The notes beneath the pieces are model-generated. The model saw only the letters and a program-made list of their open reading frames with translations, ran no database searches and was not told where the DNA came from. Shown one piece after another: positions 36,335 through 45,240 of a stretch of 64,000 nucleotides of DNA. The number at the start of each line of letters is the position of its first letter. The first letter of the stretch is position 1. The stretch spans positions 44,680-108,679 of the forward strand of contig NZ_JAERJP010000015.1 of assembly GCF_018257575.1 (NCBI RefSeq), read 5' to 3'. Both the position numbers and the translations under genes were made by a program. The stretch comes from Tatumella sp. JGM91. Lineage in GTDB: Bacteria > Pseudomonadota > Gammaproteobacteria > Enterobacterales > Enterobacteriaceae.

Positions 36335-37963
36335 ATGCAAGGACAATATTCATATCTTAATAAAATCCGGCTGTCGATGGTACTTGCCGGACTCTGCGTT
36401 TCACCATTGGTGATGGCGGCGACTGTGCCCGCCGGGACATCGCTGGCGACCACCCAGAACCTGGTGCGCGGTAATGGTGCCGAGCCTGCAACCCTCGACC
36501 CGGACAAAGTGGAAGATAACAGTTCGATGGCTATCATCAATGACTTGTTTGAAGGGCTGGTCAGAGTGGATGATAAGGGGATCGTCACTCCGGCACTGGC
36601 CGACTCATGGCATACCAGTGATCATAAAACCTGGATTTTTCATATCCGGCCCGGGGTCCGCTGGTCTGATGGTTCGCCGATTAGTGCACAGGATTTTGTC
36701 TACAGCTGGCGCCGGTTGTCGGCACCTCAGACCGCATCTCCCTATGCCTCGTTCACTGCGAATGCCCATATCCTTAATGCGCAGGCCGTCATTGACGGAA
36801 AAATGCCGCCTGACCAACTGGGAGTGTCTGCCCCCGACAGTTCAACCCTGAAAGTGGTCCTCGATCAGCCGGTATCTTATTTCCTGCAATTTGTTGCTCA
36901 TCCGTCACTCTTCCCTGTCAGTGAAAAAGACGTGGAAAAATACGGTGATACCTGGACGCAGCCCGGCCATATGGTCAGCAGCAGTGCCTATCAGCTCACG
37001 GACTGGGTGGTTAATGAAAAGGTGACCCTGAAGCGTAACCCGCGTTACTGGGATAATGCACATACTGTCATTAATCAGGTGACGTTTTTGCCGGTCAGTG
37101 ACAGCAGCGCAGAACTGAACCGTTATCTGGCCGGTGAGATCAATATTACCTCGACAATCCCGGCGATTGATTTCAGCCGGATGAAAAAAGAAAAACCGCA
37201 AGAGGTGTTTGCTGCACCGGAACTGAGCGTGTTCTATTTTGATATTAACAGTGGCCGGGCACCGTTTAATGATGCCAGGGTCAGACAGGCCCTTAACCTG
37301 GCCCTGAATAAAGATATTATCAGTGAAAAAGTGCTGGGAATGGGGCAGAAAGCGGCCTGGACGGTGGCACCGTTGTCTATGGGCGGGGTCAGTATCACCC
37401 CCCCGGCATGGGCAGGCTGGACCCCGGGCCAGAGAATTGCCAAAGCCCGTGAGTTACTGAAAGAAGCCGGATATAGTGCCTCCCGTCCGCTCCGTTTCTC
37501 TGTGCTGTATAATAACAATGCAGATAATCAGCGTATTGCCATTGCCGCTGCCTCTATGTGGAAAAGCGCCCTCGGGGTCAGTGTGACGCTACAAAACCAG
37601 GAATGGAAATCGATGCTGGATACCATGCATCAGGGGCAGTTCCAGCTGGTACGCTATACCTGGGGGGCGGATTACAATGAGTACTCCACGTTTCTGAATA
37701 CCTTCCGTAGCGGTGACAGCAATAACACCGGTAATTACAGTAACAAAGCTTTTGATCATGAAATTGCTGCCGCACAGCTGGCGCAGACCCCGGCAGAGAC
37801 CGCCACCGATTACCAGAAAGCGATGGAGATTGCCGCCAATGACGCGCCGGCGATCCCCGTTTTTTATGGTGCTCAGGATTATATGGTTAACCGCCGGGTC
37901 GGGGGATTTGCGCCTTCATTACTCGGTTTTTATTACACCAAAGATTTATATCTTAAGCAGTAA
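36335..37963 (+). CDS. Peptide-binding protein of the OppA/MppA family (orphan)
   Basis: 542 residues with an N-terminal signal peptide (L-S-M-V-L-A-G-L-C-V-S-P-L-V-M-A-A, cleavage near residue 29). The SBP_bac_5 domain shows R-G-N-G-A-E-P-A-T-L-D-P, W-I-F-H-I-R-P-G-V-R-W-S-D-G, A-Q-D-F-V-Y-S-W-R-R-L, and the closing P-V-F-Y. Each block aligns with OppA encoded at 42670-44310, so the two are paralogues. No permease or ATPase gene accompanies it, so it may share OppBCDF, as E. coli MppA does for murein tripeptide. AAGGGTAT precedes ATG. Confidence 0.88.
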   Translation: MQGQYSYLNKIRLSMVLAGLCVSPLVMAATVPAGTSLATTQNLVRGNGAEPATLDPDKVEDNSSMAIINDLFEGLVRVDDKGIVTPALADSWHTSDHKTWIFHIRPGVRWSDGSPISAQDFVYSWRRLSAPQTASPYASFTANAHILNAQAVIDGKMPPDQLGVSAPDSSTLKVVLDQPVSYFLQFVAHPSLFPVSEKDVEKYGDTWTQPGHMVSSSAYQLTDWVVNEKVTLKRNPRYWDNAHTVINQVTFLPVSDSSAELNRYLAGEINITSTIPAIDFSRMKKEKPQEVFAAPELSVFYFDINSGRAPFNDARVRQALNLALNKDIISEKVLGMGQKAAWTVAPLSMGGVSITPPAWAGWTPGQRIAKARELLKEAGYSASRPLRFSVLYNNNADNQRIAIAAASMWKSALGVSVTLQNQEWKSMLDTMHQGQFQLVRYTWGADYNEYSTFLNTFRSGDSNNTGNYSNKAFDHEIAAAQLAQTPAETATDYQKAMEIAANDAPAIPVFYGAQDYMVNRRVGGFAPSLLGFYYTKDLYLKQ

Positions 37964-38084
37964 GTGTGCTGACCGGTGCCGGTCCTTGCGCTCAGAGGGC
38001 AGACCTGGTGCCGGTTATACGGAGACGCGGATGTTTCAGTATATCCGTATGTTGTGACATGATTTTTCCTCAGAAGGACTTCGA

Positions 38085-38663
38085 ATGACAACGCCGGCGT
38101 TAGAAACATCGCGTCTGTATCTGCGTCCGCTGCAGGCCGCTGATGCCGTACAGATCCAGTCGGTTTTCCCCCAATGGGAGATTGTCCGCTATCTGGCGGC
38201 ACGGTTTCCCTGGCCATACCCGCAGAACGGGGCGGCAGATTTTGTGAATACTGTCGCGTTGCCTGAAATGGCACGTGGCCATGGCTGGTTCTGGTCGATC
38301 CGGCGCAAAGAGGATCCGCAGGTGCTGATTGGGGTGATCAGCCTTTCGCTGACCCCGGATAATAACCGTGGCTTCTGGCTGGATCCCGGCTGGCAACGGC
38401 AGGGATATATGACAGAGGCTTGTCAGGCAGTGACGGATTTCTGGTTCTTTACCCTTGGACAGGAGGTGCTCAGGGCCCCGAAAGCCAGTCTGAACAGGGC
38501 ATCAAGGCAGCTCTCCCTGAACAGCGGTATGCGGCTGATCGCTACCGGCACGGAACATTATCTGGCCGGAGAACTGGCGTCTGAACTGTGGGAAATTACC
38601 CGTGAAGAATGGATTGCCTTCACGGCGCAGTCGTCGCCGGAACAGGGCGGGCCGGCCGGATAA
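38085..38663 (+). CDS. RimJ/RimL-type GNAT acetyltransferase
   Basis: A 192-residue acetyltransferase. The N-terminal strand L-E-T-S-R-L-Y-L-R-P-L and the G-F-W-L-D-P-G-W-Q-R-Q-G-Y-M-T-E-A segment (acetyl-CoA site, Q-R-Q-G-Y) are characteristic of RimJ/RimL-like enzymes, which acetylate protein N-termini or small amines. Substrate unknown. AGAAGGAC precedes ATG. It is convergent with oppF, separated by a strong hairpin. Confidence 0.82.
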   Translation: MTTPALETSRLYLRPLQAADAVQIQSVFPQWEIVRYLAARFPWPYPQNGAADFVNTVALPEMARGHGWFWSIRRKEDPQVLIGVISLSLTPDNNRGFWLDPGWQRQGYMTEACQAVTDFWFFTLGQEVLRAPKASLNRASRQLSLNSGMRLIATGTEHYLAGELASELWEITREEWIAFTAQSSPEQGGPAG

Positions 38664-38692
38664 CCGTTTGCTGAGGGTGGAGGGATGGTAAG

Positions 38693-38718
38693 CAAACGCC
38701 GGGGAACCCCGGCGTTTG
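38693..38718. terminator. Bidirectional hairpin between the acetyltransferase gene and oppF
   Basis: An 11-bp stem CAAACGCCGGG / CCCGGCGTTTG with a 4-nt loop. No long U run follows on either strand. Position between convergent genes supports a terminator role. Confidence 0.6.
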
Positions 38719-38730
38719 GCTGGCCTGATA

Positions 38731-39738
38731 TCAGAGAATTTCGGCCTTCAGGCAGGCTACCGTATGTGTTTCTGGTCCGCGGATATCCGGACGGTTTGCC
38801 CGGCAATGATCATCAGCCAGCGGGCAGCGGGTCGAGAAGACACAGCCGGCGGGCGGATGAATCGGCGAGGGCAGTTCACCCTCCAGTAACTGAATGGTTT
38901 TATTACGCTCCAGTGCCGGGTCCGGCAACGGGACTGCGGTCATCAGTGCGCGGGTATAAGGGTGCGCCGGGACGCGGTACAGCTGCTGATATTCGCCGGT
39001 TTCTACCGCATGGCCCAGATACATTACCATCACCTTATCGGAAATATGTTTTACCACCGCCAGGTCATGGGCAATAAAGATCAGAGCCAGACCCATTTCA
39101 CGCTGTAACTTACGTAACAGGTTCACCACCTGCGCCTGGACAGAAACATCCAGCGCCGACACCGGTTCATCACAAATCACCAGTTTCGGTTCCAGGATCA
39201 GTGCCCTGGCGATGCCGATCCTCTGGCACTGTCCGCCGGAAAATTCGTGGGGATAACGGTTGATCATATTCGGCAGCAGACCGACTTTTTCCATCATGGC
39301 CTGAACACGCTGTCTGATTTCGGCACGGGAGGGACGCGGTCGCTGACTGCGCAGGGGCTCAGCAATAATATCGCCAACGGTCATCCGCGGATCAAGGGAG
39401 GCGAGGGGATCCTGAAAGATCATCTGAATATCATTACGGGCAGCCTGCCAGTCAGCAGCCCCTTTTCCGGCAAGCTCTTTACCCATCCAGCAGATACTGC
39501 CTTCGGTGGCTTTAACCAGCCCGATAATGGCCCGCGCCAGGGTAGACTTACCGCAACCGGACTCTCCGACGACTCCGAGGGTTTCCCCCTGATGCAGACG
39601 GAAACTGACCCCGTCGACGGCTTTCAGGTGCTGAGGTGGCTGCCAGAACCACTGTTTTTGCTGTTTAATATCAAACCAGACTTTCAGATGGTTAACTTCA
39701 AGCAACACCGGTCTCTGTGGCTGATGTTCTGTGATCAT
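38731..39738 (-). CDS. oppF: Oligopeptide ABC transporter ATPase OppF
   Basis: 335-residue ATPase of the peptide importer. Walker A G-E-S-G-C-G-K-S-T, signature F-S-G-G-Q-C-Q-R-I-G-I-A-R-A and Walker B L-V-I-C-D-E-P-V-S-A-L-D are all present. The C-terminal oligopeptide-transporter extension carries cysteines (C-V-F-S-T-R-C-P and D-H-C) that in this family bind an iron-sulphur cluster or zinc. It is the last gene of oppABCDF and overlaps oppD by 4 nt. Confidence 0.95.
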   Translation of the reverse strand: MITEHQPQRPVLLEVNHLKVWFDIKQQKQWFWQPPQHLKAVDGVSFRLHQGETLGVVGESGCGKSTLARAIIGLVKATEGSICWMGKELAGKGAADWQAARNDIQMIFQDPLASLDPRMTVGDIIAEPLRSQRPRPSRAEIRQRVQAMMEKVGLLPNMINRYPHEFSGGQCQRIGIARALILEPKLVICDEPVSALDVSVQAQVVNLLRKLQREMGLALIFIAHDLAVVKHISDKVMVMYLGHAVETGEYQQLYRVPAHPYTRALMTAVPLPDPALERNKTIQLLEGELPSPIHPPAGCVFSTRCPLADDHCRANRPDIRGPETHTVACLKAEIL

Positions 39739-40739
39739 TGTAATTCCTCCGGCGTTCTGTGGCAGGCGCGGATCCTTCCCCCGGCACCGGACAGGGGCTG
39801 AGGTGAGGTGTCACACTGAGCAATCGCATACTGGCAGCGTGGCCGGAAGGGGCATCCGCCAGGTAAATTAAGCAGATTCGGCGGGTTACCGGGAATGGTA
39901 CGCAGCTCTCCGTCATCCCGGTCAAGACGCGGAACGGCCTGTAACAGACCGCGGGTATAAGGGTGTTGTGGTTCGGCAAACAGGGCATCGGTGCTGGCAT
40001 ATTCCATCGTCCGCCCGCCGTACATAACCAGTACTTTATCGCAGCCGCCGGCCACGACTCCGAGGTCGTGGGTAATCAGGATAATAGAGGCAGAAAATTC
40101 GCGTTTCAGCTCGTTGAGCAGAGTCATGATCTGTGCCTGAACCGTAACATCAAGCGCGGTGGTCGGCTCATCAGCAATCAGTAAACGTGGCTGACATAAC
40201 AGTGCCATCGCAATCATCACCCGCTGACGCATGCCCCCGGAAAATTCGTGAGGGTACATTTTCATCCGCTGACGGGCCGCCGGAATTTTTACGGCATCCA
40301 GCATTCTGACACAGGCCTCAAAGGCATCATGACGGCTCATACCTTTATGCAGCCGCAGCACCTCAGTCAGCTGGTCACCGGCTTTCATATAAGGGTTCAG
40401 TGAGGTCATCGGGTCCTGGAATATCATCCCAATCTGTCCGGCTCGCAGTTTATTCAGCTGTTTTTCCGGCATATTCACTAACTGCTGACCGTTAAACAAG
40501 GCGGATCCGCTGACTTTACCATTACGTGCCAGCAATCCCATTAAAGCGAATGCGGTCTGGGATTTTCCTGAACCAGACTCTCCGACAATGCCTAAGGTTT
40601 CGCCCTCATTCAGCGCAAAGTTAAGGTTGTTCACTGCCGTCACCTCACCGTCATGGGTGGTAAAAGTGACCCGCAGATCATTAACGGTTAGCAAGGCGGG
40701 GGTGGCATTACCGGCAGTGCTTAGGTGTTCAATTGTCAT
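39735..40739 (-). CDS. oppD: Oligopeptide ABC transporter ATPase OppD
   Basis: 334-residue ATPase pairing with OppF. Walker A G-E-S-G-S-G-K-S-Q-T, signature F-S-G-G-M-R-Q-R-V-M-I-A-M-A and Walker B L-L-I-A-D-E-P-T-T-A-L-D are present, and the C-terminal tail has C-P-F-R-P-R-C and a later Cys. It energises peptide uptake through OppBC. The start codon is 11 nt after the oppC stop. Confidence 0.95.
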   Translation of the reverse strand: MTIEHLSTAGNATPALLTVNDLRVTFTTHDGEVTAVNNLNFALNEGETLGIVGESGSGKSQTAFALMGLLARNGKVSGSALFNGQQLVNMPEKQLNKLRAGQIGMIFQDPMTSLNPYMKAGDQLTEVLRLHKGMSRHDAFEACVRMLDAVKIPAARQRMKMYPHEFSGGMRQRVMIAMALLCQPRLLIADEPTTALDVTVQAQIMTLLNELKREFSASIILITHDLGVVAGGCDKVLVMYGGRTMEYASTDALFAEPQHPYTRGLLQAVPRLDRDDGELRTIPGNPPNLLNLPGGCPFRPRCQYAIAQCDTSPQPLSGAGGRIRACHRTPEELQ

Positions 40740-40750
40740 TCCCTGGCTCC

Positions 40751-41659
40751 TTAGCGATCTTTCGGGTCGAGGGCATCCCGTAAGCCATCGCCGATAAAGT
40801 TAAAACAAAACAGTGTGATAACCAGAAAACTGGCAGGAAACATCAGTAACCACGGAGAGACTTCCATCGAGTTTGCACCGTCACTTAACAGCGCTCCCCA
40901 GCTGCTTAACGGCTCCTGGGTACCCAGCCCGAGGAAGCTGAGAAACGATTCAAACAGGATCATCCCCGGGACCAGCAGTGAGGCATAGACCACCACCACA
41001 CCCAGCACATTGGGGATGATATGGCGGGTGACTATACCGCCGGTGGATACCCCTGCGACCCGCGCGGCTTCGATAAACTCTTTGCCTTTCAGGGCCAGGG
41101 TCTGACCACGAACAATACGCGCCATATCCAGCCAGGACACCATGCCGATAGCGACGAAGATCAGCAAAATATTGCGGCCGAAGAAAGTGACCAGCAGGAT
41201 CACGAAGAACATAAACGGAAAAGAGTTCAGGATTTCCAGCAGACGCATCATAAAAGTATCGGTTTTACCGCCGACATACCCGGCAACTGAACCGTAGAGG
41301 GTACCGACGACGACGGCAATCGCTGCTGATGCTATCCCGACCATCAGAGAGATACGTCCGCCGATGGCGACACGTACCAGCAGGTCACGTCCTGAGGAGT
41401 CGGTGCCGAACCAGTGGCCCGATGCCAGATCCGGTGCCGCAGACATCATATTCCAGTCCGTATCATCATAGGCAAACGGAGACAGCATCGGGGCGAAGAT
41501 CACAAACAGAATGATCACTGATAACAGTAACAGACTGATTAATGCTGCACGGTTATGGAGAAAGCGTCGCCCCGCATCCTGCCACAGGCTGCGGCCGGCA
41601 ATCACGTTATCGCCGGTAATGTTTTCACTGAATTGCTTATTCTTTTTAAATAAAATCAT
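40751..41659 (-). CDS. oppC: Oligopeptide ABC transporter permease OppC
   Basis: A 302-residue inner-membrane permease with six helices. The N-terminal cytoplasmic part (about 40 residues) precedes helix 1. The EAA loop reads E-F-I-E-A-A-R-V-A-G-V-S and the C-terminus ends in L-R-D-A-L-D-P-K. Together with OppB it forms the channel. It starts 15 nt after oppB. Confidence 0.95.
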   Translation of the reverse strand: MILFKKNKQFSENITGDNVIAGRSLWQDAGRRFLHNRAALISLLLLSVIILFVIFAPMLSPFAYDDTDWNMMSAAPDLASGHWFGTDSSGRDLLVRVAIGGRISLMVGIASAAIAVVVGTLYGSVAGYVGGKTDTFMMRLLEILNSFPFMFFVILLVTFFGRNILLIFVAIGMVSWLDMARIVRGQTLALKGKEFIEAARVAGVSTGGIVTRHIIPNVLGVVVVYASLLVPGMILFESFLSFLGLGTQEPLSSWGALLSDGANSMEVSPWLLMFPASFLVITLFCFNFIGDGLRDALDPKDR

Positions 41660-41674
41660 TATAGAGTCCCGCCA

Positions 41675-42595
41675 TCAGTAACGAATTTTCGGGTCGATGA
41701 CTGCATATAAAATATCGACGATAGCGTTAAATACGATGGTTAATACTCCCACCAGAATTGTCAGGCTCAGCACCAGTGAGTAATCCCGGTTCAGTGCACC
41801 ATTGACGAACAACTGACCGATGCCCGGTAAACCAAAGATGGATTCGATAACCATGGAGCCGGTGATAATGCCGACAAAGGCAGGCCCCATATAGGAGACA
41901 ACCGGTAACATTGCCGGGCGCAGGGCATGGCGAAAAACGATCCGGCTAAGGGGCATCCCTTTAGCCCGCGCAGTGCGGATGTAATCTGAATGCATAACTT
42001 CAATCATGGAACTGCGCATAATACGGGCAATACTCGAGATATATGCCAGTGCCAGGGCAATCATCGGCAGTAACACATACTGCCACTGACCCCCGTTCCA
42101 GCCACCGCCCGGTAACCACTTCAGGGAAATCGCAAAAATCAGTACCAGTAAAGGAGCGACCACAAAGGACGGGATAACCACCCCGGTCATGGCCAGCCCC
42201 ATCACTGCGTAGTCAATGAAACTGTTCTGCCGCAGTGCGGCAATAATTCCGGTCGCGATACCGAAGATCAGTGCGAAGCAGAACGCGGCCAGCCCCAGTG
42301 AGGCAGAAACAGGGAAAGCCTGGCCGATCAGATAATTGACGCTGAAATCCTGGTATTTAAAGGAAGGGCCGAAGTTACCGTGGGCCAGTTGGATCAGATA
42401 ATCGAGATACTGTTTACCGATAGGGTCATTCAGATGATAACGGGCCTCGATATTCGCCATCACTTGCGGGGGCAGGTTCCGTTCACCGGTAAACGGACTG
42501 CCGGGCGCCAGTCGCATCATAAAAAAGGAGATGGTAATCAGTATTAACAGGGTCGGGATAGCCTCAGCTATACGCCGTAAAATGAATTTCAACAT
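41675..42595 (-). CDS. oppB: Oligopeptide ABC transporter permease OppB
   Basis: A 306-residue permease with six helices. The N-terminal M-L-K-F-I-L-R-R-I-A-E-A-I-P-T-L-L, the EAA segment D-Y-I-R-T-A-R-A-K-G-M-P, and the final D-P-K-I-R-Y are characteristic of OppB. It lies about 75 nt after oppA, the usual spacing for oppA being expressed in excess. Confidence 0.96.
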   Translation of the reverse strand: MLKFILRRIAEAIPTLLILITISFFMMRLAPGSPFTGERNLPPQVMANIEARYHLNDPIGKQYLDYLIQLAHGNFGPSFKYQDFSVNYLIGQAFPVSASLGLAAFCFALIFGIATGIIAALRQNSFIDYAVMGLAMTGVVIPSFVVAPLLVLIFAISLKWLPGGGWNGGQWQYVLLPMIALALAYISSIARIMRSSMIEVMHSDYIRTARAKGMPLSRIVFRHALRPAMLPVVSYMGPAFVGIITGSMVIESIFGLPGIGQLFVNGALNRDYSLVLSLTILVGVLTIVFNAIVDILYAVIDPKIRY

Positions 42596-42669
42596 TGCGT
42601 TACCTTAATTGCTCACCGCTGTTGTCGGGAAAACCGGCCAGTGCACAGGCACAGGCCGGGGCCGATAAA

Positions 42670-44310
42670 TTAATGTTTGATGATATACAGGTTTTTATCG
42701 TAGATATGATCGAGAGGATCTTTACCGGTGTAGCCGCCAATGTAAGGTTTCACCAGCCGGGTGTTGGCGTAATAAAAGACCGGCACAATCCCCGAATCTT
42801 TGTCCAGAATCTGCTCTGCCTGCTGGTAATCTCCGGCACGCTGATGACTGTCTGTTGCATTGGCGGCATTTTTCAGTGCCTGATCAAAAGCAGCATCAGA
42901 GTAGAACGCGGTGTTGTTGCTGTCGCCGGTTTGCATCGTGTTCAGGAAAGCACTGGGTTCGTTATAGTCGCCGCACCAGCCGGCACGGGCCATCTGGTAG
43001 GTGCCCTGATGACGGGAGTCGAGATAGGTTTTCCATTCCTGGTTTTCCAGTACCACGTTCACACCCAGATTTTTTTTCCAAAGGGAGGCGGCGGCAATCG
43101 CCAGTTTTTTATGCAGATCCGAGGTGTTATACAGCAGGGTAAAGGTCAGGGGATGCCCCGGGCCATAACCGGCTTCCTGCAGCAGTTTTTTTGCGGCGTC
43201 GTTGCGCTGCGCCTGCGTTTCTTTATACCAGGCTGGCTGGATGACATCGATACCCTGAGTCGCCGGGTCGGTCAGGCTGTAAGCCGGGGTCTGCCCCTGG
43301 GCCAGTACTTTATTCACGATAATGTCACGATCCAGCCCCAGTTTTATGGCGGTACGGACACGGGCATCATTAAACGGCGCTTTTTTATTATTCAGCTCGT
43401 AGAAATAGGTGCAGAGATAGGGATCAACATGCAGATCCTGCGGGTTATCTTTTTTTAGCTTGCGGAACAGTTCGATAGGCAGGTTGTTAAACGTCATATC
43501 ACTGCCATCGGCAGAGTAAAAACGGTTAACGTCATTGACCTCTGAATCGATCGGCAGGAACGTCACTTTATTAATTACCGTTGCTGCGTTATCCCAGTAT
43601 TCCGGGTTCCGCACAACCACAATACGTTCGTTAACAATATGGTCCTGAAGGGTATAAGCGCCGTTACCCACCCAGTGTTGTGGCTGGGTCCATTGATCCC
43701 CATATTTTTCCACTACCGGCGGATAAACCGGTGACAGTGCGGGGTAGACCAGTAACTGGTCGAAAAAAGGCACGGATTTTGTCAGAGTGACCTGCAGGGT
43801 ATGGTCGTCCAGTGCTTTTACTCCTAACTGGTCCGGGCTTTTTTTACCGGCCACAATATCATCGACATTTACCACATGGCCGTATTGCAGATAACTGGCA
43901 TAAGGAGACGCGGTTTTAGGATCCACCAGTCTGCGCCAGCTATAGACAAAATCCTGAGCGGTGACGGGCTCTCCGTTTGACCAGCGGGCATTCTTTCTCA
44001 GATGAAAGGTCCAGATCTTACCGTCTTTGTTTTCCCAGCTTTCTGCGACTGCCGGGACAACCTTGCCTTGCGGGTTGACGATTGCCAGACCTTCCAGCAG
44101 GTCATAGCTGACATAAGACTCAGGAGAACCTTCAATCTTATGGGGGTCCAGTGACTGAACCTCTCCCCCGTTACCGCGGACAATTTCCTGTTTTGCAGCC
44201 AGTGTCACCCCTTGCGGGACATCAGCGGCCTGTGCCCGGATTAATGCCAGCTGACTCATGGCAACAATAATCCCCGCGGCGAGTATTTTTTTATCGGGAG
44301 AAAATTTCAT
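42670..44310 (-). CDS. oppA: Periplasmic oligopeptide-binding protein OppA
   Basis: 546 residues from ATG 44310 (two upstream ATGs at 44325-44328 give 551-552; GGAG is placed 10 nt before the chosen ATG, and E. coli OppA has 543). The signal peptide runs to A-Q-A-A near residue 29. The SBP_bac_5 domain carries R-G-N-G-G-E-V-Q-S-L-D-P-H-K-I-E-G, W-T-F-H-L-R, A-Q-D-F-V-Y-S-W-R-R-L and W-C-G-D-Y-N-E-P. It captures di- to pentapeptides for OppBCDF. It is the first gene of the operon, and the long region upstream holds its promoter. Confidence 0.95.
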   Translation of the reverse strand: MKFSPDKKILAAGIIVAMSQLALIRAQAADVPQGVTLAAKQEIVRGNGGEVQSLDPHKIEGSPESYVSYDLLEGLAIVNPQGKVVPAVAESWENKDGKIWTFHLRKNARWSNGEPVTAQDFVYSWRRLVDPKTASPYASYLQYGHVVNVDDIVAGKKSPDQLGVKALDDHTLQVTLTKSVPFFDQLLVYPALSPVYPPVVEKYGDQWTQPQHWVGNGAYTLQDHIVNERIVVVRNPEYWDNAATVINKVTFLPIDSEVNDVNRFYSADGSDMTFNNLPIELFRKLKKDNPQDLHVDPYLCTYFYELNNKKAPFNDARVRTAIKLGLDRDIIVNKVLAQGQTPAYSLTDPATQGIDVIQPAWYKETQAQRNDAAKKLLQEAGYGPGHPLTFTLLYNTSDLHKKLAIAAASLWKKNLGVNVVLENQEWKTYLDSRHQGTYQMARAGWCGDYNEPSAFLNTMQTGDSNNTAFYSDAAFDQALKNAANATDSHQRAGDYQQAEQILDKDSGIVPVFYYANTRLVKPYIGGYTGKDPLDHIYDKNLYIIKH

Positions 44311-45240
44311 TTTACGAAGCTCCATCATTGCGGATTGTGTTTGCTATGGGAAAACCGCAGACCGGCCCTTAGTCTGTTTCCGGGCCTGTTATTTGTCCGG
44401 TTACCCTGTCTGTATTTTTTATTTAAAATTAAGTCTGTTGCATCGCTACAGGCATTTTTATTTTCTGCCATCTCCTGTTTATGATTCATAAAATGAAACA
44501 TAATCCGTGCTCTGACTGAATTATCATAATAAAAAACTATCTTATGCATTATCTATGCCAGAAGTTATTGTGATAACCGGAAGTTAATTCGTTTTGAGGT
44601 CTGTTACCCGGCAAGTAAAGTTGTCATAAACCGCGGTTTAACAGATAATGATCAGAAATTAAACTTATATTATCAGGCGGGTTATTAATAAATGGAATGC
44701 GTTGCACCATAAAGGAACAGACTCACCATAATGGTGACCCGTTTTGGTGACTGGCAGGGCGGGTCGCGAATTAAGTCAGATCACCAGCCAGTATGCCACG
44801 CTGAACGGTAGCCGGAAAAATCGTAGCTGTCTGCATCACGAGAAACTCTGAAGGCGGCTAACCCAATGGTTAAATGACTGCCGGTTAACAACCGCTTTTT
44901 CTCTGTTTCCATACTTAACATTTAATATCACACTGTTTTTCATGGTATCACTGATAACCGATAAAGCCTCCGCCGAGAATATATAGTAACCGTGAGTGAT
45001 AATTTCCGTTTTTTCCGTTACAGTCTGTGTTGTTATTTATTCTCGCCGCCGTTTTTTTGATGTAATGATTTAAAAAGCAATAAGTTAAACAACGAAGATA
45101 ATGTAATCTTTATTATTGTAAAGTATTTGCATCAGCAGAACCATAAACTATATTTAAATATAATTATCAGGCAAGTTAATTACTAATCATCCTGCCTCTG
45201 TCTCCGGATAACTCTGTAATTATTTTATGAGGGTATTATT
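44311..45240. other. Intergenic region between oppA and cadB
   Basis: 930 nt between divergent operons, mostly AT-rich. I see no gene. A perfect 7-bp dyad (TCACCAT-A-ATGGTGA, 44739-44753) looks like a protein-binding site. A short hairpin CGGTT/AACCG followed by CTTTTTCTC (about 44882-44902) could be a terminator, leaving room for a small RNA between 44700 and 44905. The 45060-45180 stretch is very AT-rich and is the likely cadBA promoter region. No cadC gene is present. Confidence 0.45.

Noticed and set aside
44752..44776. Sigma-54-like promoter (TGGCAGG...CGCG) upstream of cadB
   Set aside because: Spacing between the GG and GC elements is off by one, and the -24/-12 bases match poorly.
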